Assembly (NCBI GenBank): GCA_964485855.1
Contig: CAZAKI010000001.1
Coordinates: 61,179-125,178 of the forward strand
Length of the DNA stretch: 64,000 nt
Source: UBA993 sp964485855
Lineage (GTDB): Bacteria > Bacillota > Dethiobacteria > DTU022
Direction of reading: 5' to 3'
The translations under genes were made by a program, and so were the position numbers. The notes beneath the pieces were generated by a model, which searched no databases, was not told where the DNA came from, and saw only the letters and a program-made list of their open reading frames with translations. Positions 35,132 to 43,247 of this stretch are shown here, one piece after another. Positions within the stretch are counted from its first letter, which is position 1; each line of letters begins with the position of its first letter.

Positions 35132-35658
35132 TGCCCTGCACCTGGTTCAACTTGATTAGATTGGCTGAACTTAAGCCGCAGGGCGTTATCTTTTTCTTCT
35201 ACCCTGGCTGCCAGCTTCTGACGGTAGCTTTGCAGGCGGTGACGCAAACTTTCATCCGCTATGGCCAGGATCTGCACAGCCAGCAAACCGGCATTAAAAG
35301 CGCCGTTTACGGCAACAGTGGCCACCGGTATTCCCTGGGGCATCTGGACGATTGAATAGAGAGAATCGATGCCCATCAGCGGTTCAATCGCAACCGGTAC
35401 CCCGATTACCGGCAAGTGGGTCATCGAAGCAATTACTCCCGGAAGGTGAGCCGCTCCGCCCGCTCCGGCAATGATTACTTTCAGTCCCGCTTCAGCGGCG
35501 CCACGGGCATAGCGGGCTGTTTTCTCCGGGTGTCGGTGCGCACTGGAGATCACCATCTCCCAGCCAATTCCAAATTCATCGAGGGCATCGGCACATTTTT
35601 GCATGATCGGCAAATCCGAATCACTGCCCATTACAATCCCTACTTGCATCTCTTTCAT
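35128..35658 (-). CDS. purE: N5-carboxyaminoimidazole ribonucleotide mutase
   Basis: First gene of the operon; rearranges N5-CAIR to CAIR. The protein carries VGIVMGSDSDLPIMQKC, VISSAHRHPEKTARYA and AGAGGAAHLPGVIA, resembling class I bacterial PurE. The start is chosen as ATG at 35656-35658, with GGAG 9 bases upstream; a TTG 15 bases earlier has no site. Class I PurE normally needs PurK, yet no purK lies in the operon. The HRHP motif where HRTP is usual is a small deviation. Expression is expected to be set by the riboswitch leader upstream. Confidence 0.95.
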   Translation of the reverse strand: MKEMQVGIVMGSDSDLPIMQKCADALDEFGIGWEMVISSAHRHPEKTARYARGAAEAGLKVIIAGAGGAAHLPGVIASMTHLPVIGVPVAIEPLMGIDSLYSIVQMPQGIPVATVAVNGAFNAGLLAVQILAIADESLRHRLQSYRQKLAARVEEKDNALRLKFSQSNQVEPGAGQ

Positions 35659-35844
35659 CTTTATCAACTCCAACCGATTATTAATCTTGATTACACGATG
35701 ATCATTAGTTTATCTTTTACCTGGATAACTGGCCATATATGAAAGTTTTACCAGCTCGAGTAATCAGTTCCTATACAAATTAGCAAAAGTTTTTCCTGCA
35801 AACCTGTAACTAAGACGATCAATTCACCCCTCCCGGTAAAAAAT

Positions 35845-35892
35845 AAAACCCAGGCAGATAGGCATCGAGTGAAACCTACCCGCCTGGGTTTT
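35845..35892 (-). terminator. Intrinsic terminator of the pur operon leader
   Basis: AAAACCCAGGC and GCCTGGGTTTT pair over 11 bases. On the minus strand the stem is followed by a T-rich run (TTTTATTTTTT). The 5' arm overlaps the 3' end of the riboswitch aptamer, so ligand binding and terminator formation would exclude each other. Confidence 0.8.
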
Positions 35893-36026
35893 TATCCCTT
35901 CGGTGTGACATCCACAAAAACGCTCCCCAGAAGATGGATGGATACCTGCACCACTCGGACCAGCCCGGCTTTTTTAAATACGGAAATTCTTTATCCACCG
36001 GCGGAACCCTAGGCGCACTTTCCCCC
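35871..36026 (-). ncRNA. ykkC-class riboswitch, PRPP (subtype 2b) by sequence and context
   Basis: Reading the minus strand, the ykkC core elements occur in order: GAAAGTGCGCCTAGGGTTCC (36003-36022), CTGGTCCGAG (35954-35963), ACACCGAAGGGATAAAAACC (35887-35906), then CAGGCGGGTAGGTTTC ending at 35871. The 3' GGTTTC can pair with the 5' GAAA as the closing helix seen in PRPP aptamers. It sits about 210 bases upstream of purE and is followed by an intrinsic terminator. PRPP riboswitches are known to activate de novo purine genes; the related ppGpp and guanidine-I classes are less likely in this position. The 190 bases further upstream to 36214 presumably hold the promoter, which I could not fix. 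No guanine aptamer is seen in tandem. Confidence 0.85.
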
Positions 36027-36214
36027 GTTAAAATTATGTTTTTAACGTTCGTTATTATTTTTAACATCTTGATCCGTAATCTACTTTTCTCCCAGCGAAG
36101 TTGATTATCCTGCCTGTATTCCAAATAATGTTCTTCTCTTTTGATCTTGTAGGAATTAAGCAGTACTGATAACATTTAATTACAACAATGTTTTAACTAC
36201 AGGAGGTAGACCCC

Positions 36215-36736
36215 ATGCAGGATGAACTGAAAACAGTGGCCAAGATGATGGCCCTCGCGGCGCGGACAGCACCAAAAGCCGTTGGTCAAGATTATCTTGA
36301 AATTAAGGTGATCGAAGGCGCTGATCTTGCCCGACTGTCAAATGATATGCTAGCCTACGGTGAAGAAAGCGGCAAACCGAATTACGATCGGGACGGTAAA
36401 AATGTTGCCGACTCGGGCGCCGTTCTCCTATTAGGGCTAAACAAACCGCACTATTTGGGACTTGACTGCGGAGCTTGCGGCTTTGCCAGCTGCACTGAAA
36501 TGGCCAAAAACATGACTAAAGGACCGGAATTCAGTGGACCGCTTTGCGCCTGGCGTCTTTTGGATCTGGGGATTGCCGTTGGTTCAGCAGTAAAAACTGC
36601 CTCTCTTTTTAATGCCGATAATCGAATCATGTATCGTATCGGGGTTTCAGCCCTGCGCACCAAATTAATTGAAGGCGAAATTGCCATCGGCATTCCCCTC
36701 TCAGCCAGCGGGAAAAATATCTATTTCGATCGTTAA
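36215..36736 (+). CDS. DUF2148 (ferredoxin-like) protein
   Basis: A 173-residue protein with a cysteine cluster LDCGACGFASC near residue 84 and a later PLCAWR, the conserved pattern of DUF2148 proteins, which are thought to hold an iron-sulfur centre. The N-terminal half contains ARTAPKAVGQDYLEI, also typical. No reaction is known. AGGAGG lies 8-9 bases before the ATG. It stands alone on the plus strand, back to back with the riboswitch-controlled purine operon and upstream of the T-box of trpB2. Confidence 0.85.
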   Translation: MQDELKTVAKMMALAARTAPKAVGQDYLEIKVIEGADLARLSNDMLAYGEESGKPNYDRDGKNVADSGAVLLLGLNKPHYLGLDCGACGFASCTEMAKNMTKGPEFSGPLCAWRLLDLGIAVGSAVKTASLFNADNRIMYRIGVSALRTKLIEGEIAIGIPLSASGKNIYFDR

Positions 36737-36773
36737 TTTTTTATATATGGGTATATGTTTTTTATTTTAGTTG

Positions 36774-36802
36774 TTGACATCGATGCCGGTCTGTGCTAAT
36801 CT
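36774..36802 (+). promoter_or_regulatory. Promoter of the T-box/trpB2 transcript
   Basis: TTGACA and TAATCT separated by 17 bases, with TG one base before the -10 giving an extended -10. It sits directly before the start of the T-box leader. The -35 is perfect; the -10 hexamer matches only three of six. Confidence 0.6.
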
Positions 36803-36809
36803 TTGAAAT

Positions 36810-37114
36810 CAAAGAGAATATCGCTTTGCCGATGAAAGGAACTAGTAGCTCGGAGCGGATCGTCTTAGAGAGCCGGATAACGGAAGCAATAATCTTCCAA
36901 AGCTGAAAATCCGGCGTCAATCCACCGCGTGAATGGCTCCTGGAGGTACCGGCTGAAAGCGGAAAGCACGCAAGTAGACCCGGTCGGAACTTTCACCGCT
37001 AAAAGAAAGCAGGTCTGAGGAAGTATATTTCTCGCACCTGAAAGAGTGGCCTGCCAAGGCAGGTAACCAGGGTGGTACCGCGAATAACTCTCGTCCCCGG
37101 ACGGGAGTTTTTTT
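36810..37114 (+). ncRNA. T-box riboswitch, tryptophan-specific (UGG specifier)
   Basis: The conserved antiterminator sequence CCAGGGTGGTACCGCG ends at 37082, followed by the terminator stem AACTCTCGTCC/GGACGGGAGTT and seven T (37086-37114). In stem I the segment GTGAATGGCTCC carries TGG at 36934-36936 in the specifier position, the Trp codon. Uncharged tRNA-Trp binding would favour antitermination and expression of trpB2 located 42 bases downstream. The specifier fits the downstream gene, which supports the reading. Confidence 0.9.
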
Positions 37115-37155
37115 ATTTGCCTTATTTAGCTACACAAATCAAAGGAGGAATTACC

Positions 37156-38523
37156 ATGAAAACACGCACAATCAAGTTATCCGAGAAGGAAATGCCGCGC
37201 AAGTGGTACAACATTCAAGCTGATATGCCAAATCCGATGCAGCCTTATTTACACCCGGGCACCGGAAAACCAACCGTACCGGAGGATTGGGCTCCCTTAT
37301 TTCCGATGAGCCTGATCGAGCAGGAGTTCAGCACTGAGCCGTGGATTGATATTCCGGATGAGGTTCTTGAAAAACTCTTTATCTGGAGACCGACCCCCCT
37401 GACCAGGGCTTACGGCCTTGAACAGCATTTAAAAACACCGGCAAAAATTTATTTTAAAAATGAATCAGTCAGCCCGGCCGGTAGTCATAAACCTAACACG
37501 GCGGTCGCCCAGGTCTATTACAACAAAATTGCCGGAATTGAAAGAATGACTACTGAAACCGGGGCTGGACAGTGGGGTAGTGCCCTCAGTTTCGCCTGCG
37601 CCTTATTTGATATGCCGCTGAAAGTGTACATGGTTAGGATCAGCTTTGACCAGAAACCTTACCGCAAACTCTTAATGAATACCTGGGGCGCAGAGTGTGT
37701 GCCCAGTCCCAGCCCGGATACTAATTACGGTCGCAAACTACTGGAGGAAAATCCTGATACTCCAGGAAGCTTGGGCATCGCTATTAGCGAAGCGGTTGAG
37801 GATGCCGTAACCTCTAAAATCAATACAAAATATTCACTGGGTAGTGTTTTAAATCATGTTATGATGCATCAAACCATTATTGGCCTGGAAGCACAGAAAC
37901 AAATGAAGGAATTTGGCGATTATCCGGATGTGGTAATCGGCTGTGTCGGCGGTGGCAGTAATTTTGCCGGACTCTCCTTTCCCTTTGTCCGGGACAAAAT
38001 TAACGGTAAGGAACTGACCGTTTTAGGCATTGAGCCTACTGCCTGTCCTACGATGACCCGTGCTCCCTTTCTATATGACTTCGGAGACGGCGCTGCCACC
38101 ACCCCGCTAGTGCCCATGCATACCCTGGGACACAACTTTATGCCTGCACCCTTGCATGCCGGTGGGCTCCGGTACCATGGTCTGGCGCCACTGGTAAGCC
38201 AACTGATCCGTGATAACCTGGTCGAGGCCCGGGCCTACAATCAGCTTAAGTCCTATGAAGCCGGCTTAATTTTTGCGCGCAGTGAAGGGATTGTCTGCGC
38301 TCCCGAGACGAACCATGCTATCGCTGCCGTGATTGACGAAGCAAACAAAGCTAAGGAAGAAGGACTCGAAAAAACCATCTTGTTTAACTTGAGCGGACAT
38401 GGCTTGCTGGATCTGAGCGGATATGATTCCTATATGAGCGGTAAACTGACCGATTACAATCTTCCGCAAGAAGAAATTGACAATAACATCGAACTGCTTA
38501 GTGCTTATCCGAAACCCAAGTAG
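37156..38523 (+). CDS. trpB2: Tryptophan synthase beta chain-like protein, TrpB2 type
   Basis: PLP enzyme that condenses indole with serine. Its 455 residues and sequence match the TrpB2 class rather than the roughly 400-residue TrpB1. The PLP lysine is Lys112 in SPAGSHKPNTA, with ETGAGQWG and the phosphate loop VGGGSN. The ATG at 37156 has AGGAGG about 8 bases upstream; an upstream extension would run back into the T-box. No trpA or other trp gene is adjacent, so it may salvage indole. The Trp T-box upstream ties its expression to tryptophan supply. Confidence 0.95.
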   Translation: MKTRTIKLSEKEMPRKWYNIQADMPNPMQPYLHPGTGKPTVPEDWAPLFPMSLIEQEFSTEPWIDIPDEVLEKLFIWRPTPLTRAYGLEQHLKTPAKIYFKNESVSPAGSHKPNTAVAQVYYNKIAGIERMTTETGAGQWGSALSFACALFDMPLKVYMVRISFDQKPYRKLLMNTWGAECVPSPSPDTNYGRKLLEENPDTPGSLGIAISEAVEDAVTSKINTKYSLGSVLNHVMMHQTIIGLEAQKQMKEFGDYPDVVIGCVGGGSNFAGLSFPFVRDKINGKELTVLGIEPTACPTMTRAPFLYDFGDGAATTPLVPMHTLGHNFMPAPLHAGGLRYHGLAPLVSQLIRDNLVEARAYNQLKSYEAGLIFARSEGIVCAPETNHAIAAVIDEANKAKEEGLEKTILFNLSGHGLLDLSGYDSYMSGKLTDYNLPQEEIDNNIELLSAYPKPK

Positions 38524-38530
38524 ACAAATT

Positions 38531-38567
38531 CGCAGGAAGCCCTACCCAGCATGGAGGGCTTCCTGCG
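38531..38567. terminator. Perfect 13-bp hairpin between convergent trpB2 and acyl-CoA dehydrogenase genes
   Basis: CGCAGGAAGCCCT and AGGGCTTCCTGCG are exact reverse complements around an 11-base loop. It lies between two convergent stops and probably terminates both, although neither side has a clear T-run. Confidence 0.5.
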
Positions 38568-38591
38568 AACCAAATTAATCGTTAATAGCAA

Positions 38592-39740
38592 CTAAAAGTA
38601 TGCTTTGAATAGAGATCGACCGATCAGCAGACGCTGAATTTGGGCTGTTCCCTCGTAGATCTGAAAGACCTTGGCATCGCGCATTAATTTCTCTACGGGA
38701 TAATCTTTAATATAACCGTAGCCACCAAATACCTGGACGGCATCAGTGGTAACCTTCATCGCCATATCACCACAAAAAACCTTGGCAATCGCCGCTTCTT
38801 TCGAGTTATCCAACCCCCGGCTGCCTTTCCAGGCTGCCTGCCAGGCCAACAGCCTTCCGGCTTCAATCTCCTTGGCCATATCAGCCAGCATAAACATTAC
38901 TGCCTGGTGCATCAGGATCGGCAAACCAAACTGCTCACGTTCCGCGGCGTACTGCAGCGCATAATCCAGGGCACTTCTGGCTACACCCACCGCTGAAGCA
39001 GCCACCCCCGGTCGTGAATGATTAAAAGTCTGCATAATTATCCTGAAGCCCTGGCCTTCTTCACCGATCCGGTATTCTTCAGGAATAGCGACCTGGTCAA
39101 AAATCACATCAGTTGTGCTGGCAGCCCGCTGACCCATTTTATCTTCTTTTTTACCGACTGAAACCCCGGGTTGATTGCGTGGAACAAAAAAAGCGCTAAT
39201 TCCCTTGTGTCCAAGTGAACGGTCGACCGATGCAAAAACAATGTAGTAATCGGCTACTCCACCGTTGGTGATAAAAGTCTTATTACCACTAATGATGTAT
39301 TTTCCCGCTTCTTTCTTAGCCGTGGTGGCGATTGAAGCAACATCGGAACCGGCGCCCGGTTCAGTCACACAGAGAGCCATTTTTTTTTCCTGCCTACAGA
39401 TCTCAGTTAACAATGTTTGCTTTTGTTCTTCACTGCCAAAATAGATTAGGGGAATTGCCGCCAAACTGTTAATGGCAATACAGCTGCCGATTCCGGCACA
39501 ACCTGCTGACAGCTCTTCGGCAATTACAAGCTGGTCAAGCGCATCGAGACCACTTCCCCCATATGCTTCCGGAATGACTCCATAGACCAAGTCAGCTTTA
39601 AAAGCCTTGCGGACAATTTCATCCGGGTAGTCACCGCTACGATCATATTCAGCCGCTACCGGAACAATTTCCCGTTGTGCAAAGTCACGGGCTAGCTTCT
39701 GAATAGCCAGCTGCTCTTCGGTCAAAGAAAAATCAATCAT
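38592..39740 (-). CDS. Acyl-CoA dehydrogenase, short-chain type
   Basis: A 382-residue third acyl-CoA dehydrogenase, apparently monocistronic. The complete motif set is present: CVTEPGAGSDVA, FITNGGVADYY, REQFGLPILMHQA, QVFGGYGYIKDYPVEK and catalytic Glu363 in IYEGTAQ. AGGAGG precedes the ATG. It is more conventional than the divergent paralogue at 19458-20579. It could act on butyryl- or isobutyryl-CoA or another branched substrate; nothing in its immediate surroundings decides this. It faces trpB2 convergently and is followed upstream by the groEL terminator region. Confidence 0.92.
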   Translation of the reverse strand: MIDFSLTEEQLAIQKLARDFAQREIVPVAAEYDRSGDYPDEIVRKAFKADLVYGVIPEAYGGSGLDALDQLVIAEELSAGCAGIGSCIAINSLAAIPLIYFGSEEQKQTLLTEICRQEKKMALCVTEPGAGSDVASIATTAKKEAGKYIISGNKTFITNGGVADYYIVFASVDRSLGHKGISAFFVPRNQPGVSVGKKEDKMGQRAASTTDVIFDQVAIPEEYRIGEEGQGFRIIMQTFNHSRPGVAASAVGVARSALDYALQYAAEREQFGLPILMHQAVMFMLADMAKEIEAGRLLAWQAAWKGSRGLDNSKEAAIAKVFCGDMAMKVTTDAVQVFGGYGYIKDYPVEKLMRDAKVFQIYEGTAQIQRLLIGRSLFKAYF

Positions 39741-39835
39741 TGGGTCTGCCTCCTGGCAATGCTTTCATGAAGCAATATTTAAACTATTAAACCGATTATA
39801 GTGGATAACCGGGACACTGTCGAGTAACTTGGATA

Positions 39836-39874
39836 AAAAAATAAACCCCCGGCCATGATCACAGGTCGGGGGTT
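39836..39874 (-). terminator. Rho-independent terminator of groESL
   Basis: AACCCCCGGCC pairs with GGTCGGGGGTT (one G-T pair) around a nine-base loop. On the minus strand the stem is followed by TTTATTTTTTTA. It lies 44 bases after the groEL stop. Confidence 0.8.
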
Positions 39875-39917
39875 CTTATTTATACCGGCTGGTAGCCGGA
39901 GTCAAACAAGCACAAGT

Positions 39918-41558
39918 TTACATCATGCCCATTCCGCCGCCGGGCATTCCGCCACCGGGCATTCCACCGCCTCCGCCATCTTTTTCAGGCAGATCAGTAA
40001 CAACCGCTTCGGTGGTCAGGAAAAGAGCCGAGATACTGGCTGCATTTTGGATTGCGGAGCGTGCTACTTTTGCCGGGTCAACAATGCCGGCAGCCATCAT
40101 GTTTTCGAATTTTCCGGTCATGGCATTAAAACCGGTCCCCTTGTCCATTGCCTTAATTTTCTCGACGACAACTGAACCTTCAGCTCCGGCGTTGTCGGCA
40201 ATCACCCGCACCGGATCCTCTAAAGCCCGCTTGACGATCAGCAGGCCGGTCAGGGCATCATCTTCGAGTTCTGTTTCCAGCTGTCCGAACCCTTCATTAA
40301 TATTCAAGTAAGCAATACCACCACCGGGAACGATACCTTCTTCCACGGCAGCCCGGGTTGCGGAAAGAGCATCCTCGATGCGCATCTTTTTCTCTTTCAT
40401 TTCAGTTTCAGTAGCGGCGCCTACTTCAATTACCGCTACACCGCCGGCCAGTTTGGCCAGGCGTTCCTGCAGCTTTTCACGATCGAAGTCTGAGGTAGTG
40501 TCTTCGATCTGAACCCGCAGCTGGGCAATACGCTTCTTGATCTCCTCGGTGCTGCCGCCGCCGTCAACAATCACGGTCTCTTCTTTGCTGATCCGGACCT
40601 GGCGGGCATGACCAAGCATGTCAATCTCGACATTTTTCATATCGATTCCGAGATCTTCAGAAATAACCTTGCCGTTGGTCAGAACAGCGATATCTTCCAG
40701 CATTGCTTTACGACGATCGCCGAATCCGGGAGCTTTTACCGCAACACAGGTAAATGTCCCACGCAGTTTATTAACCACCAGCGTTGCCAGCGCTTCGCCT
40801 TCAACATCTTCAGCGATTAGAAGCAACTGCTTACCTTTTTGAACTATCTTTTCCAACAGTGGCAGCAGGTCATGGATATTGCTGACTTTACGGTCGGTCA
40901 ACATAATGAAAGGATCTTCCAGCACCGCTTCCATTTTTTCAGTGTCGGTTACCATATAAGGAGAAATATAACCGCGATCGAACTGCATCCCTTCGACAAC
41001 CTTTAAGTCGGTCGTGAAGCCCTTGGATTCTTCTACGGTGATTACCCCGTCTTTACCAACTTTTTCCATCGCCTCAGCAATCAGTTCACCGATCGTCTCA
41101 TCGCTGGCCGAGATTGCAGCTACCTGGGAAATATCTTCCTTGGTCTCCACCGGTTTACTCATTTTTTCAAGTTCTTTCAATGCTACGGCAACCGCTTTTT
41201 CAATCCCGCGCTTCATCAGCATCGGATTGGCTCCGGCGGCAACGTTTTTCAATCCATCGCGAATAATACCCTGGGCCAATAGGGTTGCTGTTGTAGTCCC
41301 ATCACCGGCAACATCGTTGGTTTTGGTCGCCACTTCTTTAACCAGTTGAGCACCCATGTTTTCAAAAGCGTCTTCCAGTTCTATCTCACGGGCGATTGTT
41401 ACCCCATCATTGGTAATCTGCGGTGAGCCAAATTTTTTATCAAGCACTACATTGCGACCCTTGGGTCCTAAGGTTGCAGTAACAGTTTTTGCCAGGGCAT
41501 TAACGCCTCTTTCCAGGGCGCGCCGGGCTTCTTCATTGTAAATAATCTGTTTAGCCAT
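39918..41558 (-). CDS. groEL: 60 kDa chaperonin GroEL
   Basis: Protein-folding chaperonin that forms tetradecamers and works with GroES and ATP. It is 546 residues, full length. It starts AKQIIYNEEARRALERG, has GPKGRNVVLDKKFG and AGDGTTTATLLAQ for ATP binding, and ends in a Gly-Met-rich tail with MPGGG repeats. AAGGAGG precedes the ATG. It follows groES by 29 bases in the usual bicistronic operon, with a terminator after it. Confidence 0.98.
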   Translation of the reverse strand: MAKQIIYNEEARRALERGVNALAKTVTATLGPKGRNVVLDKKFGSPQITNDGVTIAREIELEDAFENMGAQLVKEVATKTNDVAGDGTTTATLLAQGIIRDGLKNVAAGANPMLMKRGIEKAVAVALKELEKMSKPVETKEDISQVAAISASDETIGELIAEAMEKVGKDGVITVEESKGFTTDLKVVEGMQFDRGYISPYMVTDTEKMEAVLEDPFIMLTDRKVSNIHDLLPLLEKIVQKGKQLLLIAEDVEGEALATLVVNKLRGTFTCVAVKAPGFGDRRKAMLEDIAVLTNGKVISEDLGIDMKNVEIDMLGHARQVRISKEETVIVDGGGSTEEIKKRIAQLRVQIEDTTSDFDREKLQERLAKLAGGVAVIEVGAATETEMKEKKMRIEDALSATRAAVEEGIVPGGGIAYLNINEGFGQLETELEDDALTGLLIVKRALEDPVRVIADNAGAEGSVVVEKIKAMDKGTGFNAMTGKFENMMAAGIVDPAKVARSAIQNAASISALFLTTEAVVTDLPEKDGGGGGMPGGGMPGGGMGMM

Positions 41559-41587
41559 ATTTTATAACCTCCTTAATTCTTAAATTA

Positions 41588-41875
41588 TTAACTAAATAAG
41601 GCCAGAATGTCATCCTGGCGTAAGATCAGGTATTCATCACCCTTAACTTTAACTTCTGTTCCGGCATAACGGGAAAATAAAATTTTGTCGCCAACCTTGA
41701 CATCCATCTCCATCCGACTGCCATTTTCTAAAACCTTACCTGCCCCTACGGCCATTACTTCACCTTCCTGCGGTTTTTCTTTTGCCTTGTCAGGCAGGAC
41801 AATACCGCTGGCAGTTTTCTCTTCCGCCTCCAAAACCTTTACTACTACTCTGTCTGAAAGGGGTTTGAGATTCAT
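41588..41875 (-). CDS. groES: 10 kDa chaperonin GroES
   Basis: Co-chaperonin lid of GroEL. The 95 residues begin MNLKPLSDRVVVKVLE and contain the mobile-loop segment EEKTASGIVLPD and the roof-region GDKILFSRYAGTEVK. AAAGGAGG lies before the ATG. The leader carries a CIRCE-like operator, and a TATATT -10 candidate lies at 41950-41955 on the minus strand; its -35 region would fall in the adjoining assembly gap. Confidence 0.98.
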   Translation of the reverse strand: MNLKPLSDRVVVKVLEAEEKTASGIVLPDKAKEKPQEGEVMAVGAGKVLENGSRMEMDVKVGDKILFSRYAGTEVKVKGDEYLILRQDDILALFS

Positions 41876-41908
41876 ATTGTGTTCCTCCTTTGTTAATATT
41901 TTTACTTA

Positions 41909-41935
41909 GCAGCACTCTACCGAAGTGAGTGCTAA
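41909..41935 (-). promoter_or_regulatory. CIRCE element (HrcA operator) of groESL, one arm imperfect
   Basis: On the minus strand TTAGCACTC, nine bases, then GAGTGCTGC. The consensus is TTAGCACTC-N9-GAGTGCTAA, so one arm is perfect and the other has two end mismatches. It lies in the groES leader 34 bases before the start codon, where HrcA repression of heat-shock operons normally acts. Confidence 0.85.
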
Positions 41936-41970
41936 TAATTCCTTCTCCCAATATACTTCATGGTTAGAGC

Positions 41971-42070
41971 NNNNNNNNNNNNNNNNNNNNNNNNNNNNNN
42001 NNNNNNNNNNNNNNNNNNNNNNNNNNNNNNNNNNNNNNNNNNNNNNNNNNNNNNNNNNNNNNNNNNNNNN
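41971..42070. other. Assembly gap (100 N)
   Basis: A fixed-length run of unknown bases joining two contigs, with no shared sequence at its edges. It removes the 3' part of the phosphoesterase gene and probably the -35 region of the groESL promoter. About 70 residues of phosphoesterase are missing, more than 100 bases could encode. Confidence 0.98.
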
Positions 42071-42336
42071 AGGCGGCCGAGTTTTTGTTGTAGTCTTGGC
42101 GGATCCATATTCCCAGCCACCGCCTCAACCGGTGCAATGGCACTCAGCTCATCGATCACTTTTTCATCGACCAGGTCGCCGGCATGCAAAATTAACTGCA
42201 CATCGGCAAATATTTCAAAAAGTCGGGGCGGTAAGAAATGGGCCCTACTTGGTACATGTGTATCGGCCACCACCCCAATGCGTTTGATTGCAGGATCATA
42301 GTTAACTACTTTAACCTGGTTGAACAATTTTTTCAT
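42071..42336 (-). CDS. YfcE/MJ0936-type metallophosphoesterase (3' end lost in gap)
   Basis: The N-terminal 88 residues of a calcineurin-like phosphodiesterase. Metal-binding motifs DTHVP, HAGDLVD and GNMDP occur in the order and spacing of the YfcE family, whose full length is about 155-180 residues. The gene runs into the assembly gap. The start is uncertain: ATG at 42336 begins MKKLFNQVK but has only a weak ribosome site, and the family's conserved core starts about 18 residues later. The physiological substrate is unknown. It is divergent from the DUF368 gene. Confidence 0.75.
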
Positions 42337-42468
42337 CTTTATTATTATCATATCATGCCTGATCAAAAAATGAAGATCGGATCGGTCCTTTTTTGTGAAG
42401 GATTCCCGGCCAGGTTCGCGAATTTAACAGTCACACTATTACCATCGATGCTAACAGAAGGAGCAGTT

Positions 42469-43239
42469 TTGATTACTAAGCTGGTTGAAGGAATCTTAAT
42501 TGGTGTTGCCCTGGTGCTGCCTGGCCTCAGTGCTGGAACCATAATCTTAATCCTCGGCTTTTACCGAAACCTTATCGACGACCTGGCCGCTTTCACAATC
42601 CGCCCTTATTATCTGCATTTAGCCGGAGCTGTCCTCGGTACCCTGGCAACAGTTTATGCTGTAAGCTACCTTTTTCAAAATCATAATCGCTTAATCACCG
42701 GTTTTATTTTTGGCTTACTGATTGCTTCAGTGCCTACCGTTTTGGGAAACCAAAAAAAATATTTTCTCAGACCATTGCCCCTGCTGCTGATTGCTAGTGG
42801 TTTTTACGTCAGCTGGTTTCTAGTCTGCTCACCAACTCAGACTTTTACTGTTTTACCACCGGGGGGCCTGTTTCACTTTTTCCTGGGAGGGACCCTGGCC
42901 AGCGCCACGATGCTGTTACCCGGGGTATCCGGCAGTGCCGTTTTAGTGATTGTCAACTTATATGATGATGTAATTGCTGCAGTCAGGTACTGGCAATGGT
43001 TGAAGTTGGCTTTTTTGTCTGCAGGTTTTCTGGTCGGGCTCTTTGGCCTGGCCCGCCTGCTTTCCGCCTTGTATCGCCGGTACCAGGTCGAGGTATCTTT
43101 TTTATTGGCCGGTTTAATCGCCGGTTCAACCCGGGCCTTGCTGCCCGTGGAAATCGATCTTCTCTTTATCATCCTGGCCGGTTGCGGGGCAGTTGCCGTA
43201 TTTCTTCTCACCCGCTTACATGGGAAGCCTGAAAATTAA
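42469..43239 (+). CDS. DUF368 membrane protein, PopT-type polyprenyl-phosphate transporter
   Basis: An integral membrane protein of about 256 residues with roughly eight hydrophobic segments. Two internally similar loops, VLPGLSAGTI and LLPGVSGSAVL, are the DUF368 hallmark. Recent work assigns this family to recycling undecaprenyl phosphate across the membrane. The TTG at 42469 is chosen because GAAGGAG lies 6 bases upstream and the protein then begins just before the first LPG loop; upstream ATGs lack sites. It borders the exopolysaccharide locus, whose lipid carrier it could help to recycle. Confidence 0.8.
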   Translation: MITKLVEGILIGVALVLPGLSAGTIILILGFYRNLIDDLAAFTIRPYYLHLAGAVLGTLATVYAVSYLFQNHNRLITGFIFGLLIASVPTVLGNQKKYFLRPLPLLLIASGFYVSWFLVCSPTQTFTVLPPGGLFHFFLGGTLASATMLLPGVSGSAVLVIVNLYDDVIAAVRYWQWLKLAFLSAGFLVGLFGLARLLSALYRRYQVEVSFLLAGLIAGSTRALLPVEIDLLFIILAGCGAVAVFLLTRLHGKPEN

Positions 43240-43247
43240 GCTTTTTG

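Noticed and set aside
35876..36175. A 99-residue minus-strand open frame upstream of purE
   Set aside because: It lies entirely on the riboswitch leader, has no ribosome site, and its stop falls in the terminator; the RNA elements explain the sequence better.
36027..36214. Tandem guanine riboswitch upstream of the PRPP aptamer
   Set aside because: None of the conserved purine-aptamer loop sequences were found in this stretch.
37072..37155. N-terminal extension of trpB2 into the T-box
   Set aside because: The extension overlaps the antiterminator and terminator; ATG at 37156 has a strong Shine-Dalgarno and the family N-terminus.
39925..41541. Several long plus-strand open frames opposite groEL
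   Set aside because: They are antisense shadows of a highly conserved gene, with no ribosome sites or recognisable protein features.
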